Assembly (NCBI GenBank): GCA_022448085.1
Contig: JAKUTH010000022.1
Location: forward strand, 1-42,219
Source: Pseudomonadales bacterium
Lineage (GTDB): Bacteria > Pseudomonadota > Gammaproteobacteria > Pseudomonadales > Azotimanducaceae
Length of the DNA stretch: 42,219 nt
Reading direction: 5' to 3'
A program made the translations under genes and the position numbers. Within the stretch, counting starts at the first letter, position 1. Every line of letters starts with the position of its first letter. Below are positions 9,537-18,819 of the stretch, piece by piece. The notes under the pieces were generated by a model. The model searched no databases. It had not been told where the DNA came from and worked only from the letters and a program-made list of their open reading frames with translations.

Positions 9537-10341
9537 AACCTATGTGCTCACCCATTTTGATGGGGGAATCGGGTTCAAATCTATCCAATACCCCGAACGA
9601 CGGGGGGACAAGTACGATCGCAGTAGAGCCTAGCGTAAAGCGAGCCATTTCCTCGGCGCGACTAAAATGCACGTCGTGCGGCAAGCGCTCGACCCGTCGT
9701 CGATAGGGCGAACGCGGTCCAGGCCAACTGGTGGTAATACTTGCCACAATAAGGGCTCCGACCATTACAAGTCGGACCGCGCCTGTGTCCGTTTGTAAGC
9801 TGCAAACTAGCCTCTCGTTTCGACAGAACAGGTTGGGGATGCCATGGACGCTTTGTCTATTGACCGAAAATAATTTCCCTGGGATTTCAATGGTCTTCGA
9901 TAGGATGGCGTCTATCGGTGCGTGTACTCGGTGATACATGCTTGGATCTAGATAGAGTGTCAAGAAAGAGCCACCATCGAGATCACTACAAGTCTGTCCG
10001 ATCAGTTCGGCAACGCTATAAGTATGACCTTTGGCCTGGAGTAAGTTACCTCGTTGGATGATTCCGGATTGCGAGACAACACCATCGACCGGGGACGTTA
10101 TTGTCATAGAGTCGGAAGGAATGGGCCTTAGGTCTGGTTTTAGCTCGCGAGAAAAAAAATCGGCAAAGGTTTCGAATTCCTCTGGCGTTTTGCGCTTGGA
10201 GGTCGACATGTCGACCGCGTAACCGCGAATAAATGACCGAATAAGGATATTTTTTAGTAGCGGCCAACGAACCACGGCAAATACACCAACGAAGCGCGAC
10301 AGGAGTCGTTTCGGCAAAATATGCTGCACTACGGCAAACAT
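9508..10341 (-). CDS. psd: phosphatidylserine decarboxylase proenzyme
   Basis: Inner-membrane pyruvoyl enzyme that makes phosphatidylethanolamine. The LGST cleavage motif (RFTLGSTAIVLV) is near the C-terminus, where self-cleavage between Gly and Ser creates the pyruvoyl alpha chain. The catalytic Asp (SPVDGVVSQ) and His (MYHRVHAP) are present. The frame is open to 10404, but family similarity begins at the ATG at 10341 (residues FAVVQHILPKRLLSRF), which overlaps the rhodanese stop by one base (TGATG); I take that start, giving 277 residues. The tail overlaps the 3' end of convergent epmA by 29 bp. psd next to rhdA is the order seen in Pseudomonas. Confidence 0.95.
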   Translation of the reverse strand: MFAVVQHILPKRLLSRFVGVFAVVRWPLLKNILIRSFIRGYAVDMSTSKRKTPEEFETFADFFSRELKPDLRPIPSDSMTITSPVDGVVSQSGIIQRGNLLQAKGHTYSVAELIGQTCSDLDGGSFLTLYLDPSMYHRVHAPIDAILSKTIEIPGKLFSVNRQSVHGIPNLFCRNERLVCSLQTDTGAVRLVMVGALIVASITTSWPGPRSPYRRRVERLPHDVHFSRAEEMARFTLGSTAIVLVPPSFGVLDRFEPDSPIKMGEHIGFKHDRTERP

Positions 10342-11165
10342 CAGGATCGTTTTGGCGGTCCCGTTTCGATAGGGGTGTCGGGTTGGTTGCCCCATTCGGA
10401 CCACGACCCATGGTAGGCGCGAATGCGTGGAAAGCCGAGTAGGCGCGCCGTCATGTAGGTGAGTCCAGATCGATGGTGCGTTTGACAGTGCGTAACAATG
10501 TCTTTCGAACGCACGATGCCGTGTTCGCCAAGCAATGTCTCGGCGTTTTTAATCAGTGTGCGGTGGTGCTCTCCGTCCATGAGGTCAACCCAATCGAGAT
10601 GCCTCGCTCCCGGTATGTGTCCTGCCCTCGCAGCAGTACGCCGTGTTCCGTCGTATTCATCAATCGATCGACAATCCCAGATGACGAGGTCGTCGTCTGA
10701 TAAGCGAGGTGTAATATCTTTGATTTCGGCGATTGGCGCAGAACTGATGGAGAGGCTGACTTGGTGCGGGCTAACGGGAGTCGGGGTTGTAACCAAAGGT
10801 AAACCGTTGGCCACCCAAGCACGTAAACCGCCATCTAAATAGGACCATTGTTCGTGACCGATAACGTCGAGCGTCCATGCCAGTCGTCCAGCCCAGCCGC
10901 CGCCCTCGTCATCGCAAACGACGATGTCTGTATCAGGTACGTAACCAATGTTCCCAAAAACTCGGTTAAGCTTTTCGATAGTCGGCAGGCGGCCTGGCGC
11001 CGGAGGAATGCCGCAGATTAGATCGTCCGGAACAACAAGAACGGCCCCGGGGATGTGGGCTTTTCGATAAACTTCTAATGTGGTTACTTGAATCACTTGA
11101 ACTCGGTGTGCATGCAAGCGCTGCGAGAGTTCGTCGGCAGATACTAATGTTGGATGAGAAGCCAT
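10341..11165 (-). CDS. rhdA: thiosulfate sulfurtransferase, RhdA-type tandem rhodanese
   Basis: A 274-residue tandem rhodanese: an inactive N-terminal domain (about 8-125) and a catalytic C-terminal domain (about 145-270). The active-site loop is CQTHHRSG, the signature of Azotobacter/Pseudomonas RhdA rather than the CGSGVTA loop of 3-mercaptopyruvate sulfurtransferases, so thiosulfate is the likelier sulfur donor. The DCRSIDEYDG and AGHIPGARHLDW elements are typical. It starts at ATG 11165, divergent from orn with 53 bp between, and overlaps psd by one base. A TATTAT -10-like box lies on this strand at 11183-11178; no convincing -35 precedes it. Confidence 0.93.
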   Translation of the reverse strand: MASHPTLVSADELSQRLHAHRVQVIQVTTLEVYRKAHIPGAVLVVPDDLICGIPPAPGRLPTIEKLNRVFGNIGYVPDTDIVVCDDEGGGWAGRLAWTLDVIGHEQWSYLDGGLRAWVANGLPLVTTPTPVSPHQVSLSISSAPIAEIKDITPRLSDDDLVIWDCRSIDEYDGTRRTAARAGHIPGARHLDWVDLMDGEHHRTLIKNAETLLGEHGIVRSKDIVTHCQTHHRSGLTYMTARLLGFPRIRAYHGSWSEWGNQPDTPIETGPPKRS

Positions 11166-11218
11166 AAAGCCCGCGAGATAATAGCGTAGGCTTTGTTTTT
11201 TAGCTCACTAAGCGAGGG

Positions 11219-11764
11219 ATGAGCGTGCCTGGAAACTTGATTTGGATGGATCTTGAGATGACGGGACTGAATCCCGAAATAAACGTCATTATCGAGATCG
11301 CAACAGTAGTGACAACGCCAGATCTCGACATTGTTGCCGAGGGCCCGTCCCTGGCAATATTCCAGCCAAAAGAATGTATGGACTTGATGGATGACTGGAA
11401 CCAAGAACATCATTCGGCATCGGGGCTTTTAGATCGAATAGCATCTCATGGCGTTTCGGAGACCGAAGCAGAAGCAGTGACCCTCGATTTCGTAAGCTCC
11501 CATGTGGGTCCAGGGGAAGCACCTCTTTGCGGTAATTCAATTTGGCAGGACCGACGCTTCTTGGCTCGTCATATGTCGAGCCTTGAGAGATATCTCCACT
11601 ATCGAATTGTTGACGTCAGCACCATTAAGGAGTTGGCTGAGCGTTGGGCGCCAGCGGTCCTCGACGAGGTGATTAAGAAAGGCAATCACCGAGCGCTTGA
11701 TGACGTTCTAGAGTCGATCGCCGAACTTCGTCACTATCGAACCCATCTGTTTAATGTGGATTAA
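11219..11764 (+). CDS. orn: oligoribonuclease
   Basis: A DEDDh 3'-5' exonuclease of 181 residues that finishes RNA decay by degrading 2-5-mers, and clears pGpG from c-di-GMP breakdown. D11 and E13 lie in WMDLEMTGL; the C-terminal [15 protein letters not shown] block supplies the catalytic His and Asp. [15 protein letters not shown] and [11 protein letters not shown] are family signatures. The ATG follows GCGAGGG with almost no spacing, so the SD is poorly placed; a GTG two codons on would improve it. The 3' end overlaps convergent queG by 14 bp. rsgA, a common orn neighbour, is absent. Confidence 0.96.
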   Translation: MSVPGNLIWMDLEMTGLNPEINVIIEIATVVTTPDLDIVAEGPSLAIFQPKECMDLMDDWNQEHHSASGLLDRIASHGVSETEAEAVTLDFVSSHVGPGEAPLCGNSIWQDRRFLARHMSSLERYLHYRIVDVSTIKELAERWAPAVLDEVIKKGNHRALDDVLESIAELRHYRTHLFNVD

Positions 11765-12821
11765 GTTTTTGAACCGCCCATTCGAGGTGTTCGCTAGCGA
11801 GAGTGTCGCCTTTTCGACGTGACTCCGCGAGCTTCTCTTCGGCGGCTCGAATAAGGTCGGGGGTTGGTTGGGCATTCCCTGCCGCGATGGCTAGATTTCG
11901 GACCCATTGGGAATAGTTTATTCGGCGCAATGCCATCCCCTCCGTGTGCTTAAGAAAATCCTCTTCATTCCATGCCAGTAGTCCGATCAGGGTCGGATCG
12001 TCTAGACCGTGGCGTGGGACGAAATCCGACTCATTGCTTGCTTGGGCGAAACGGTTCCAGGGGCAAACCAACTGACAATCATCGCAACCAAATATTCGGT
12101 TACCAATGGATTCACGCAGTTCTTCGTCAATGACACCTTTATGTTCGATGGTCAGATATGAGATGCAACGTCGTGGATCAAGTTGCTTGGGCCCAACAAT
12201 TGCGCCAGTTGGACAGACGTTTATACAAGCTTTACAGGTGCCACACTTATCCTCTTGAAGCTCGATATTTATCGGTAGGGGGATGTTGGTAAATATCTCA
12301 CCAAGAAAAAACCACGAACCGGCGCTTTGGTTCAGGATGAGTGTGTTTTTACCGACCCATCCGATCCCCGCTTTGGCCGCCAAAGGTTTTTCTAGAATTG
12401 GTGCAGAATCTGTGAACGCTCGGTATTGCCCGCCCGCATGAGTTTCAATTTGTTTCGCGAGGGCTCGGAGTCGCCCGCGAACGGTTTTGTGATAATCCCT
12501 ACCGAGTGCGTAATGTGAGATGTAGCCTTTATCGGGGCTGTTCAAAACGTTACCGCGGGTAACGGGCAAATAATCCATGCGGGCCGATATCACCCTAATC
12601 GTGCCAGGCATGAGCTTGGACGGGTCAGTGCGTTTGCCCACATTGCGCGCCATGTAGCCCATGTCACCCTGAAACTGCTGTTCCAACCATGCCCTGTAAT
12701 CGGGTGTGTAATCGCTGAGGTCGGTGTCGGTCACTCCGATCTGTTGGAAACCGAGATCCATGGCCCACGAATCAAGGTGGCCGGCGAGTTCGTCGATGCG
12801 CATCCCGCTATAATCTCTCAT
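11751..12821 (-). CDS. queG: epoxyqueuosine reductase QueG
   Basis: Cobalamin-dependent iron-sulfur enzyme reducing epoxyqueuosine to queuosine at position 34 of GUN-anticodon tRNAs. Two [4Fe-4S] motifs are visible, [12 protein letters not shown] and [13 protein letters not shown], separated by the [13 protein letters not shown] segment. The length (356 residues) fits. The ATG at 12821 directly abuts the divergent nnr ATG, the two sharing CATATG at 12819-12824. An alternative in-frame ATG at 12803 would give 350 residues and an 18-bp gap; both N-termini align reasonably with E. coli QueG. The gene ends inside the 3' end of orn. Confidence 0.95.
   Translation of the reverse strand: MRDYSGMRIDELAGHLDSWAMDLGFQQIGVTDTDLSDYTPDYRAWLEQQFQGDMGYMARNVGKRTDPSKLMPGTIRVISARMDYLPVTRGNVLNSPDKGYISHYALGRDYHKTVRGRLRALAKQIETHAGGQYRAFTDSAPILEKPLAAKAGIGWVGKNTLILNQSAGSWFFLGEIFTNIPLPINIELQEDKCGTCKACINVCPTGAIVGPKQLDPRRCISYLTIEHKGVIDEELRESIGNRIFGCDDCQLVCPWNRFAQASNESDFVPRHGLDDPTLIGLLAWNEEDFLKHTEGMALRRINYSQWVRNLAIAAGNAQPTPDLIRAAEEKLAESRRKGDTLASEHLEWAVQKLNPH
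12809..12814 (+). promoter_or_regulatory. consensus -10 box (TATAAT) 7 bp before the nnr start codon
   Basis: A perfect TATAAT ends 7 bp before the nnr ATG (12822). The expected transcription start would fall at about 12820-12822, making the message leaderless or nearly so. The -35 region (about 12786-12791) is poor and there is no TGn extension, so promoter strength is uncertain. The box lies inside the queG reading frame if queG starts at 12821, and between the genes if it starts at 12803. Confidence 0.45.
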
Positions 12822-14321
12822 ATGCGGGCTATCTCACGAGTTTACACGGGCGGTCAAGTACGTGCTTTAGATCGGATACTGATCGAAGAATTTAACGTTC
12901 CCGGAATTTCATTGATGAAACGAGCGGGATTGTTTGCGTTCGATCGCCTGTGTGAACTTTGGCAGGGCGTGCGATCTATATCGGTGGTCTGTGGAAGTGG
13001 CAATAACGCCGGCGACGGATACGTTGTTGCTGGGTTGGCACATAACCGCGGTATACGCGTGCAGTTGATTCAAATCGGCAATGCCAAGGGCCTCAAAGGA
13101 AATGCGGAAACAGCGTACCGGTGGGCGTTGGAACAAGGCGTTGTCCCGCGGATTCCGACGACTCTCGACGGTGAGGTTGTTGTTGACGCGATGTTGGGCA
13201 CGGGCAGTGTTGGATCGATCCGTGATAGTTATGTTGCAGGTATAGATCTGATAAACGAACACGGGGCGCCGGTCGTCGCTCTGGATATCTCGACTGGGAT
13301 TAACGCTGATACTGGCGCACTCGTCACCGAGGCGCCGGTGAAAGCTGACCTAACGACTACCTTTATCGGCGCCAAACTAGGTCTTTTCACCGGCCCGGGA
13401 GTCGACTTCGCGGGGCGAATTGAGCTGAGTGAACTCGATGCGCCGCAGGCCGCATTTGAACAAGTCCAAGGACTCTCGGTTATTCCGAGGAAAGATAGTG
13501 AACGGGCTGTCTCGAAGCGACCTACCGGCGCACATAAGAACAACTTTGGCCACGTGTTGATCGTAGGCGGCGATCACGGCATGTGTGGCGCGGTTCTGCT
13601 CGCGGCAGAGTCGGCGTTACGCACGGGTGCAGGTCTTGTCAGCGTGATCACTCGACCCGAGCACCGGTCCGCTATCGTGGCTCGGCGTCCGGAGGTCATG
13701 GTCTATGACGTCGATGAACAAGAAGATATTGCACCTCTTCTCAACCGGGCGAATGTTGTCGCGGTGGGACCGGGTCTGGGTCAGGGAGGGTGGGGTCGAG
13801 GGATTCTTCAGCAGATGCTGAATAGCGGCAAGGAGTGCGTATTAGACGCTGACGCTTTGAATTTAATAGCCGATGAATCGTGGGTATTACCGGCTGAATC
13901 AATCCTCACGCCACACCCGGGAGAAGCTTCTCGTCTGCTCGGAATTGGTACCGCCTCAATTCAGGCTGACCGACCGACAGCTGCGAGAATGATCTCATCA
14001 AAATATAATGCGGTGGCCGTTCTCAAGGGCGCAGGGACATTAGTTTCCGATGGCGGAGAATTGCTTGGTATATGTATCGCCGGGAATTCTGGTATGGCGA
14101 CCGCGGGAAGCGGCGACGTATTGACCGGCATTGTCGCTGCAGCGAAAGCCTCGGGGATAGATTCATCGACGGCGGCTGCACTTGGTGTTTGGTTACATGC
14201 ATCTGCGGGCGACCGCGCTCTGGCAGGTGTTCGTGGGCGCGCAATCATTGCGTCAGACATTATTGAATCGCTAAGACCTTACGGAGAATCGACCGGTACA
14301 GAGGGTATCGGTGGACGTTAA
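12822..14321 (+). CDS. nnr: bifunctional NAD(P)HX epimerase/dehydratase
   Basis: Repairs hydrated NADH/NADPH: an N-terminal YjeF_N epimerase (about 1-215) and a C-terminal ADP-dependent carbohydrate-kinase-like dehydratase (about 225-490), 499 residues together. The epimerase motif CGSGNNAGDGYVVAG and KADLTTTFIGAKLGLFTGPG are present; the dehydratase half has VLIVGGDHGMCGA, LTPHPGEASRLLG, VLKGAGT and GNSGMATAGSGDVLTG. Homology starts at the ATG at 12822 (then RAISRVYTGGQVRALD), not at the longer frame's start at 12744, which would run through queG. No Shine-Dalgarno precedes this ATG, in keeping with a leaderless message. tsaE overlaps its end by 11 bp, as in E. coli yjeE-yjeF. Confidence 0.95.
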   Translation: MRAISRVYTGGQVRALDRILIEEFNVPGISLMKRAGLFAFDRLCELWQGVRSISVVCGSGNNAGDGYVVAGLAHNRGIRVQLIQIGNAKGLKGNAETAYRWALEQGVVPRIPTTLDGEVVVDAMLGTGSVGSIRDSYVAGIDLINEHGAPVVALDISTGINADTGALVTEAPVKADLTTTFIGAKLGLFTGPGVDFAGRIELSELDAPQAAFEQVQGLSVIPRKDSERAVSKRPTGAHKNNFGHVLIVGGDHGMCGAVLLAAESALRTGAGLVSVITRPEHRSAIVARRPEVMVYDVDEQEDIAPLLNRANVVAVGPGLGQGGWGRGILQQMLNSGKECVLDADALNLIADESWVLPAESILTPHPGEASRLLGIGTASIQADRPTAARMISSKYNAVAVLKGAGTLVSDGGELLGICIAGNSGMATAGSGDVLTGIVAAAKASGIDSSTAAALGVWLHASAGDRALAGVRGRAIIASDIIESLRPYGESTGTEGIGGR

Positions 14322-14736
14322 GGAACTGCTGCTTCCAGACGAAAACGCGACGTTAGAAGCTGGTGCTCAATTGGCGGATGAACTTTCTCAAGAGCTTGTT
14401 TTTCTCCATGGAGATTTGGGTGCAGGGAAAACAACGTTGGTACGAGGATTACTGCGGTCTTTGGGTCATCGAGGGACCGTCAAGAGTCCCACGTATACTT
14501 TGGTTGAGCCATACGAGGTTGCTGGTAGGATCATTTATCATTTTGATTTTTATCGAATCGAGGATCCAGCGGAACTAAGCTATATCGGTATCGATGATCT
14601 CCTGAGCAGCGACGCCCTCAAGTTAATCGAATGGCCGTCACGAGGCGCTTCGGCGCTCCCCAAACCAGAATTGGAGATTGAGTTAAGCATTATAGACGGG
14701 GGTCGGGTACTCAATATCACGGACCATCGTGCCTGA
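14311..14736 (+). CDS. tsaE: tRNA t6A biosynthesis ATPase TsaE
   Basis: Small P-loop ATPase (141 residues) of the TsaBDE complex, required for threonylcarbamoylation of A37 in ANN-decoding tRNAs. The Walker A motif is GDLGAGKTT (34-42); SPTYTLVEPYE, YHFDFYRIEDPAEL and KLIEWPSRG are family blocks. The GTG start at 14311 lies inside the end of nnr and the stop overlaps the following amidase GTG, giving a tight nnr-tsaE-amidase-mutL-miaA-hfq order conserved across gammaproteobacteria. tsaB and tsaD are not in the window. Confidence 0.95.
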   Translation: MDVKELLLPDENATLEAGAQLADELSQELVFLHGDLGAGKTTLVRGLLRSLGHRGTVKSPTYTLVEPYEVAGRIIYHFDFYRIEDPAELSYIGIDDLLSSDALKLIEWPSRGASALPKPELEIELSIIDGGRVLNITDHRA

Positions 14737-16075
14737 GAGTCTGGGGCACATGTTTTCGCTAGCTAAACTAGCGTTGGTTGGGGTGTTGAGCCAGTTTTGC
14801 TTGGCCCAGATGAATAGCTTAGAGGGTGTCCGGGTCCATGAACACCCAGATCACACACGCGTGGTGTTCGACACGCGTTCCAGCGCGGACTACCGCCACT
14901 TTTTGCTAACCAACCCTAATCGGTTCGTAGTTGACCTTAGCGATACAAAGCCGAACGCAAAACTTGAGAGCGAGAAAGTTGATAGTCGAGTGGTTGCGGG
15001 CATACGAAGAGCCCAGCGAAAAAAAGGCGTTTACCGTGTTGTTCTAGACCTAAAACGTGCTGTAAATCCACGAGAGCCATTTGTATTAATGCCCGTTCGA
15101 CCGTACGGCCATCGGTTGGTGATCGATCTTTATTGGGACTCGTCGGAACAAAAAAGCGGGGTACAAGCAGCACCGGTTGAGCAACGGGATGTTGTTGTCG
15201 CCATTGATGCAGGCCACGGCGGTGAAGATCCAGGGGCCATTGGTATCAACAAAGTTCTTGAAAAGCATGTGGTCCTTTCGATTGCACGAGGGGTCAAGCG
15301 TCATTTGGACACGGCGACGGGTTTCAAAGCCCTGCTTGTGCGCGATGGTGATTACTACATCGCATTACGCAAGCGACCGCAGTGGGCGCGTGAGAAACGG
15401 GCGGATTTTTTCCTATCGATTCACGCCGATGCGTTTAAGAGTTCCTCCGTCAGCGGTGCTTCGGTCTACGCTCTGTCACAGAAACGCGCGACGAGTGAAA
15501 CGGCGCGGTGGCTTGTCGAGAACGAGAACCGGTCGGATCTCCTCGGCGGGGTTGGCGAAAAAGTTGTACTGACCGATTACGATGATAGCGTCGCTGAAAT
15601 ACTTCTCGATATGTCGATGGACGCCAATTTGGGTCATTCAATTGATGCTGGTGAGACAGTGTTAGCCGCACTGTCGGGCGTAGCCCAGTTACATAAGGGG
15701 CAGTTAGAACAGGCAGGCTTTGTCGTGTTGAAGTCGCCGGACGTACCTTCAATTCTTGTTGAGACAGGCTACATTTCAAACCCGAGTGAAGCGCGGTTGC
15801 TAGCGACCTCCACGTACCAACAACGAATCGCGCGGGCAATCGCCGACGGGGTGCAAGAGTACATGCGTCGAAATCCGCCGCCCGGTAGCCTGATTGCAGT
15901 AATTGGCGACTCCAAGACTATCAGTCACTTGGTTAAACGGGGAGACACTCTGTCTGAGATTGCACTTCGCTATGATGTGAGTGCCGCTACGATACGCCAT
16001 GCCAACCGGTTGCGCGGCAACGTCATTAAAACCGGTGAAATACTGATTATCCCCAGGTTGGGACAGGAGAGTTAG
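14729..16075 (+). CDS. periplasmic N-acetylmuramoyl-L-alanine amidase (AmiB/AmiC type) with LysM
   Basis: Cell-wall hydrolase that splits septal peptidoglycan during daughter-cell separation. Order: signal peptide (hydrophobic core after MFSLAK, cleavage probably near CLAQ), AMIN domain (about 28-130), zinc Amidase_3 domain (about 155-385) and one C-terminal LysM (about 400-445, VKRGDTLSEIALRYDVS). Likely zinc ligands: H in IDAGHGGEDPGA, E in LEKHVV, H in FLSIHADAF; the catalytic Glu is in ILVETGYISNP. The GTG at 14729 overlaps the tsaE stop; the ATG at 14750 gives a more typical signal peptide and may be the true start. A LysM and position before mutL point to AmiB, but AmiB and AmiC cannot be separated with certainty. 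Confidence 0.92.
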   Translation: MPESLGHMFSLAKLALVGVLSQFCLAQMNSLEGVRVHEHPDHTRVVFDTRSSADYRHFLLTNPNRFVVDLSDTKPNAKLESEKVDSRVVAGIRRAQRKKGVYRVVLDLKRAVNPREPFVLMPVRPYGHRLVIDLYWDSSEQKSGVQAAPVEQRDVVVAIDAGHGGEDPGAIGINKVLEKHVVLSIARGVKRHLDTATGFKALLVRDGDYYIALRKRPQWAREKRADFFLSIHADAFKSSSVSGASVYALSQKRATSETARWLVENENRSDLLGGVGEKVVLTDYDDSVAEILLDMSMDANLGHSIDAGETVLAALSGVAQLHKGQLEQAGFVVLKSPDVPSILVETGYISNPSEARLLATSTYQQRIARAIADGVQEYMRRNPPPGSLIAVIGDSKTISHLVKRGDTLSEIALRYDVSAATIRHANRLRGNVIKTGEILIIPRLGQES

Positions 16076-16081
16076 GAAGAA

Positions 16082-17830
16082 ATGCGAATTGAGAAACTCG
16101 ATGCTGCTGTCGCCAACCAAATTGCCGCGGGTGAAGTCGTTGAGCGACCTGCCTCCATCGTTAAGGAACTGATTGAGAATAGCCTGGATGCTGGAGCTAC
16201 TTCCGTAACGGTTGAGATTGAAGGCGCTGGTACGGGGCTCATTCGGGTTCTTGATAACGGAGTTGGGATCCATCACGAGGACATGCGGTTGGCGCTGGAA
16301 CGTCACGCGACGAGCAAAATCACGACCACTGACGATCTTTTGTCCATTACTAGCATGGGGTTTAGAGGAGAGGCACTTGCGAGTGTCGCGTCTGTTGCAA
16401 GAACGACACTGACGTCAAGAGCGGTGGGAAGCGATCGCGCTTGGGCCCTAACCGTTGACGGCGGCGAAGAAAGACGTCATGCACCGGCCGCGCACCCCCA
16501 GGGAACCGCCGTTGAGATTCGAGATCTCTTCTTCAATACTCCCGCCCGTCGCAAGTTCATGAAGGCCGAACGAACCGAAGTTGCTCATATCTCGGAGACG
16601 GTCAGGCGACTCGCGCTCGCGAACCCGGGCGTGAGCTTTGAACTCAAGCATGGCACGCGAACGGTCGAGCGGCTGCCCGCAACGAAAGTGTTGGTCGATC
16701 GAATCGAAAAATTATTAGGCCGAGATTTTCTCGCCGAGGCAGTCGAGGTCGATGAACGCCAAGAAGAGCTTCGGCTACACGGGTGGATCGGATCGCCGAC
16801 CTATACGAGACGAACGGCGGATCAACAACATTTGTTTGTGAACGCTCGCTATGTTCGAGACAAAGTGGTTAGTCACGCGATTCGACAGGCTTATCGTGAC
16901 GTCATATTCCATGGCCGCCAACCAGTGTTTGTCGTGTATCTTGAAATCCCCCCCGAAGCAGTCGACGTGAATGTCCACCCGACGAAGCACGAAGTCCGCT
17001 TTCGTGATTCGCGACAGGTACACGATTTCATTTTCGGAAGGCTGAATAGGGCGTTGCGCGATGTGCGACCCGGCAGTTCGAATGACTTGATAAAAAATAC
17101 CGGTATTGCGATGAACACTTCAGAACCGAAGGCTCCTGCGTGGGTACAAGCATCGTTTCCGCGTCAGCTTAGCGTTCAAGTTGAAGGGGGTGCCAGCACG
17201 TTCGTGGCGGAAGAGAGAGATACAGTATACGCAGAGGACCGCGTGTTCCCGCCCCTTGGATATGCTCTTGCTCAGCTTGGTGGGGCTTATATTCTCGCGG
17301 AAAACGAAGATGGTTTGGTTATCGTGGATATGCATGCGGCCCATGAACGGATCACGTACGAGAAGATGAAGTCGGCATCGTCCGAGCAGACTTTGGTCAA
17401 ACAGCGGCTGCTTGTGCCGCTGAGTCTGGAAGTGACACGTCGGGAAGCGGACTTAGTCGAGGCTCTAACGGAAGAATTTGGTCGTCTGGGTATTGGTCTG
17501 GAACGCATGGGCCCTTCGACGATACGCGTTCAGGAGGTGCCCTCGCTTATTGGTACAGCCGATGCGGCGGAATTAGTGAGAGATGTTCTGGGGGAACTCA
17601 TGGAGTACGGTCACTCCGATTCGCTTGCTGAACACCGAGATAGCTTACTAGCCACAATGGCATGTCATGGATCCATCAGAGCGAATAGGCGCCTAGCCAT
17701 AGAGGAGATGAATGCCTTGCTTCGAGAAATGGAACGCACCGAAAATGCTGGCCAATGCAATCATGGCCGTCCGACATTCCACGTGCAGAATCTCGCCGAT
17801 CTTGATCGTCTGTTTATGCGAGGCCAGTGA
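16082..17830 (+). CDS. mutL: DNA mismatch repair protein MutL with endonuclease motif
   Basis: GHKL ATPase linking MutS recognition to strand incision, 582 residues. ATP motifs: KELIENSLDAGA, DNGVGI, ATSKI and GFRGEALASVASV; FFNTPARRKFMK follows. The C-terminal domain carries DMHAAHERITYEK starting at D416, matching the DQHAx2Ex4E metal motif of endonuclease-active MutL with Met for Gln, plus ACHGSIRANR and CNHGRPT. This is the type found in bacteria without MutH (for example Pseudomonas), so nicking may be done by MutL itself. AGGAAGA at 16074-16080 directly abuts the ATG. Its stop overlaps the miaA GTG (GTGA). Confidence 0.96.
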   Translation: MRIEKLDAAVANQIAAGEVVERPASIVKELIENSLDAGATSVTVEIEGAGTGLIRVLDNGVGIHHEDMRLALERHATSKITTTDDLLSITSMGFRGEALASVASVARTTLTSRAVGSDRAWALTVDGGEERRHAPAAHPQGTAVEIRDLFFNTPARRKFMKAERTEVAHISETVRRLALANPGVSFELKHGTRTVERLPATKVLVDRIEKLLGRDFLAEAVEVDERQEELRLHGWIGSPTYTRRTADQQHLFVNARYVRDKVVSHAIRQAYRDVIFHGRQPVFVVYLEIPPEAVDVNVHPTKHEVRFRDSRQVHDFIFGRLNRALRDVRPGSSNDLIKNTGIAMNTSEPKAPAWVQASFPRQLSVQVEGGASTFVAEERDTVYAEDRVFPPLGYALAQLGGAYILAENEDGLVIVDMHAAHERITYEKMKSASSEQTLVKQRLLVPLSLEVTRREADLVEALTEEFGRLGIGLERMGPSTIRVQEVPSLIGTADAAELVRDVLGELMEYGHSDSLAEHRDSLLATMACHGSIRANRRLAIEEMNALLREMERTENAGQCNHGRPTFHVQNLADLDRLFMRGQ

Positions 17831-18786
17831 AGCACCAGAATCTAAGGCCGTTAGTGGTTACGCTGATGGGAGCCACGGCAAGTGGTAAAACGGATTTGGC
17901 GCTTGAAATCGCAGCACGTGTGCCCACCGATATCATCAGCGTCGATTCTGCGATGGTGTACCGTGGTATGGACATTGGTACGGCCAAGCCTTCCAAAGAG
18001 ACCCTCCGGAACAATCCACACGCTTTGGTTGACGTAAGGGACCCTCCGGATACTTATTCTGCCCAAGACCTTATCGAAGATGCAGATCGAGCCGTACGCT
18101 TGGCATGGGTACGAGGGCGCGTACCTTTGCTTGTGGGCGGTACGATGATGTATTTCAACGCGTTTAAGGATGGTTTGACAAAACTTCCCTCGGCGGACGC
18201 AACCGTTCGTCAAAATCTCGAACAACGCGGACAACAAGTCGGCTGGCCAGAATTACACCGCGAACTAAGTCAAGTGGATCCGGTTGCTGGCGCGTCGATT
18301 GATCCGGGAAATCACCAGCGGATTCAACGGGCACTAGAGGTTTATCAGATCACTGGAATTCCGATATCTGAGTTATGGCGGAACGCGTACGCCGAACCCG
18401 TGTCCGAGCGTCTCAACTGCAATTTAGTTGAGTTCGCGCTGACGATGGTGTCCCGTGAGGAACTTCACACCCGTATAGAAAGTCGTCTCGACGATATGTT
18501 GAACTCGGGATTCGTGGATGAAGTCAAGGGATTGCGCGAACGTTGGGCAATCGGTACAAGTACTCCGTCGATGCGCGCTGTGGGATATCGTCAAGTTGGG
18601 CAGTTCCTTGACGCTTCCGCAAGGAACGATGAACCGATCGATATACGACACAGTATCCTCGTGGCGACACGCCAACTCGCAAAGAAACAATCCACTTGGC
18701 TTCGTGGCTGGCGATGTTTGAACGGTCGAGATCTCTTATCTGCTGATCTCGAAACCATGTTGCAAAAACTAACGCCTCTGCCATAG
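17827..18786 (+). CDS. miaA: tRNA dimethylallyltransferase
   Basis: Transfers dimethylallyl from DMAPP to N6 of A37 in tRNAs reading UNN codons, the first step toward ms2i6A. 319 residues; P-loop GATASGKTDLALEIA near the N-terminus, then the SVDSAMVYRGMDIGTAKPS and ALVDVRDPPDTYSA blocks, VGGTMMYFNA, and a C-terminal RHSILVATRQLAKKQSTWLRG element. The GTG start overlaps the mutL TGA by four bases. hfq follows 72 bp downstream, the classical miaA-hfq arrangement in which hfq promoters often lie within miaA. Confidence 0.96.
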   Translation: MKHQNLRPLVVTLMGATASGKTDLALEIAARVPTDIISVDSAMVYRGMDIGTAKPSKETLRNNPHALVDVRDPPDTYSAQDLIEDADRAVRLAWVRGRVPLLVGGTMMYFNAFKDGLTKLPSADATVRQNLEQRGQQVGWPELHRELSQVDPVAGASIDPGNHQRIQRALEVYQITGIPISELWRNAYAEPVSERLNCNLVEFALTMVSREELHTRIESRLDDMLNSGFVDEVKGLRERWAIGTSTPSMRAVGYRQVGQFLDASARNDEPIDIRHSILVATRQLAKKQSTWLRGWRCLNGRDLLSADLETMLQKLTPLP

Positions 18787-18819
18787 TGGATTCATTGGGT
18801 ATAAGGAAAAACTCGAACA

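Noticed and set aside
12744-12821. Longer nnr start at 12744
   Set aside because: It would add 26 residues unlike any YjeF N-terminus and run through queG; homology begins at 12822.
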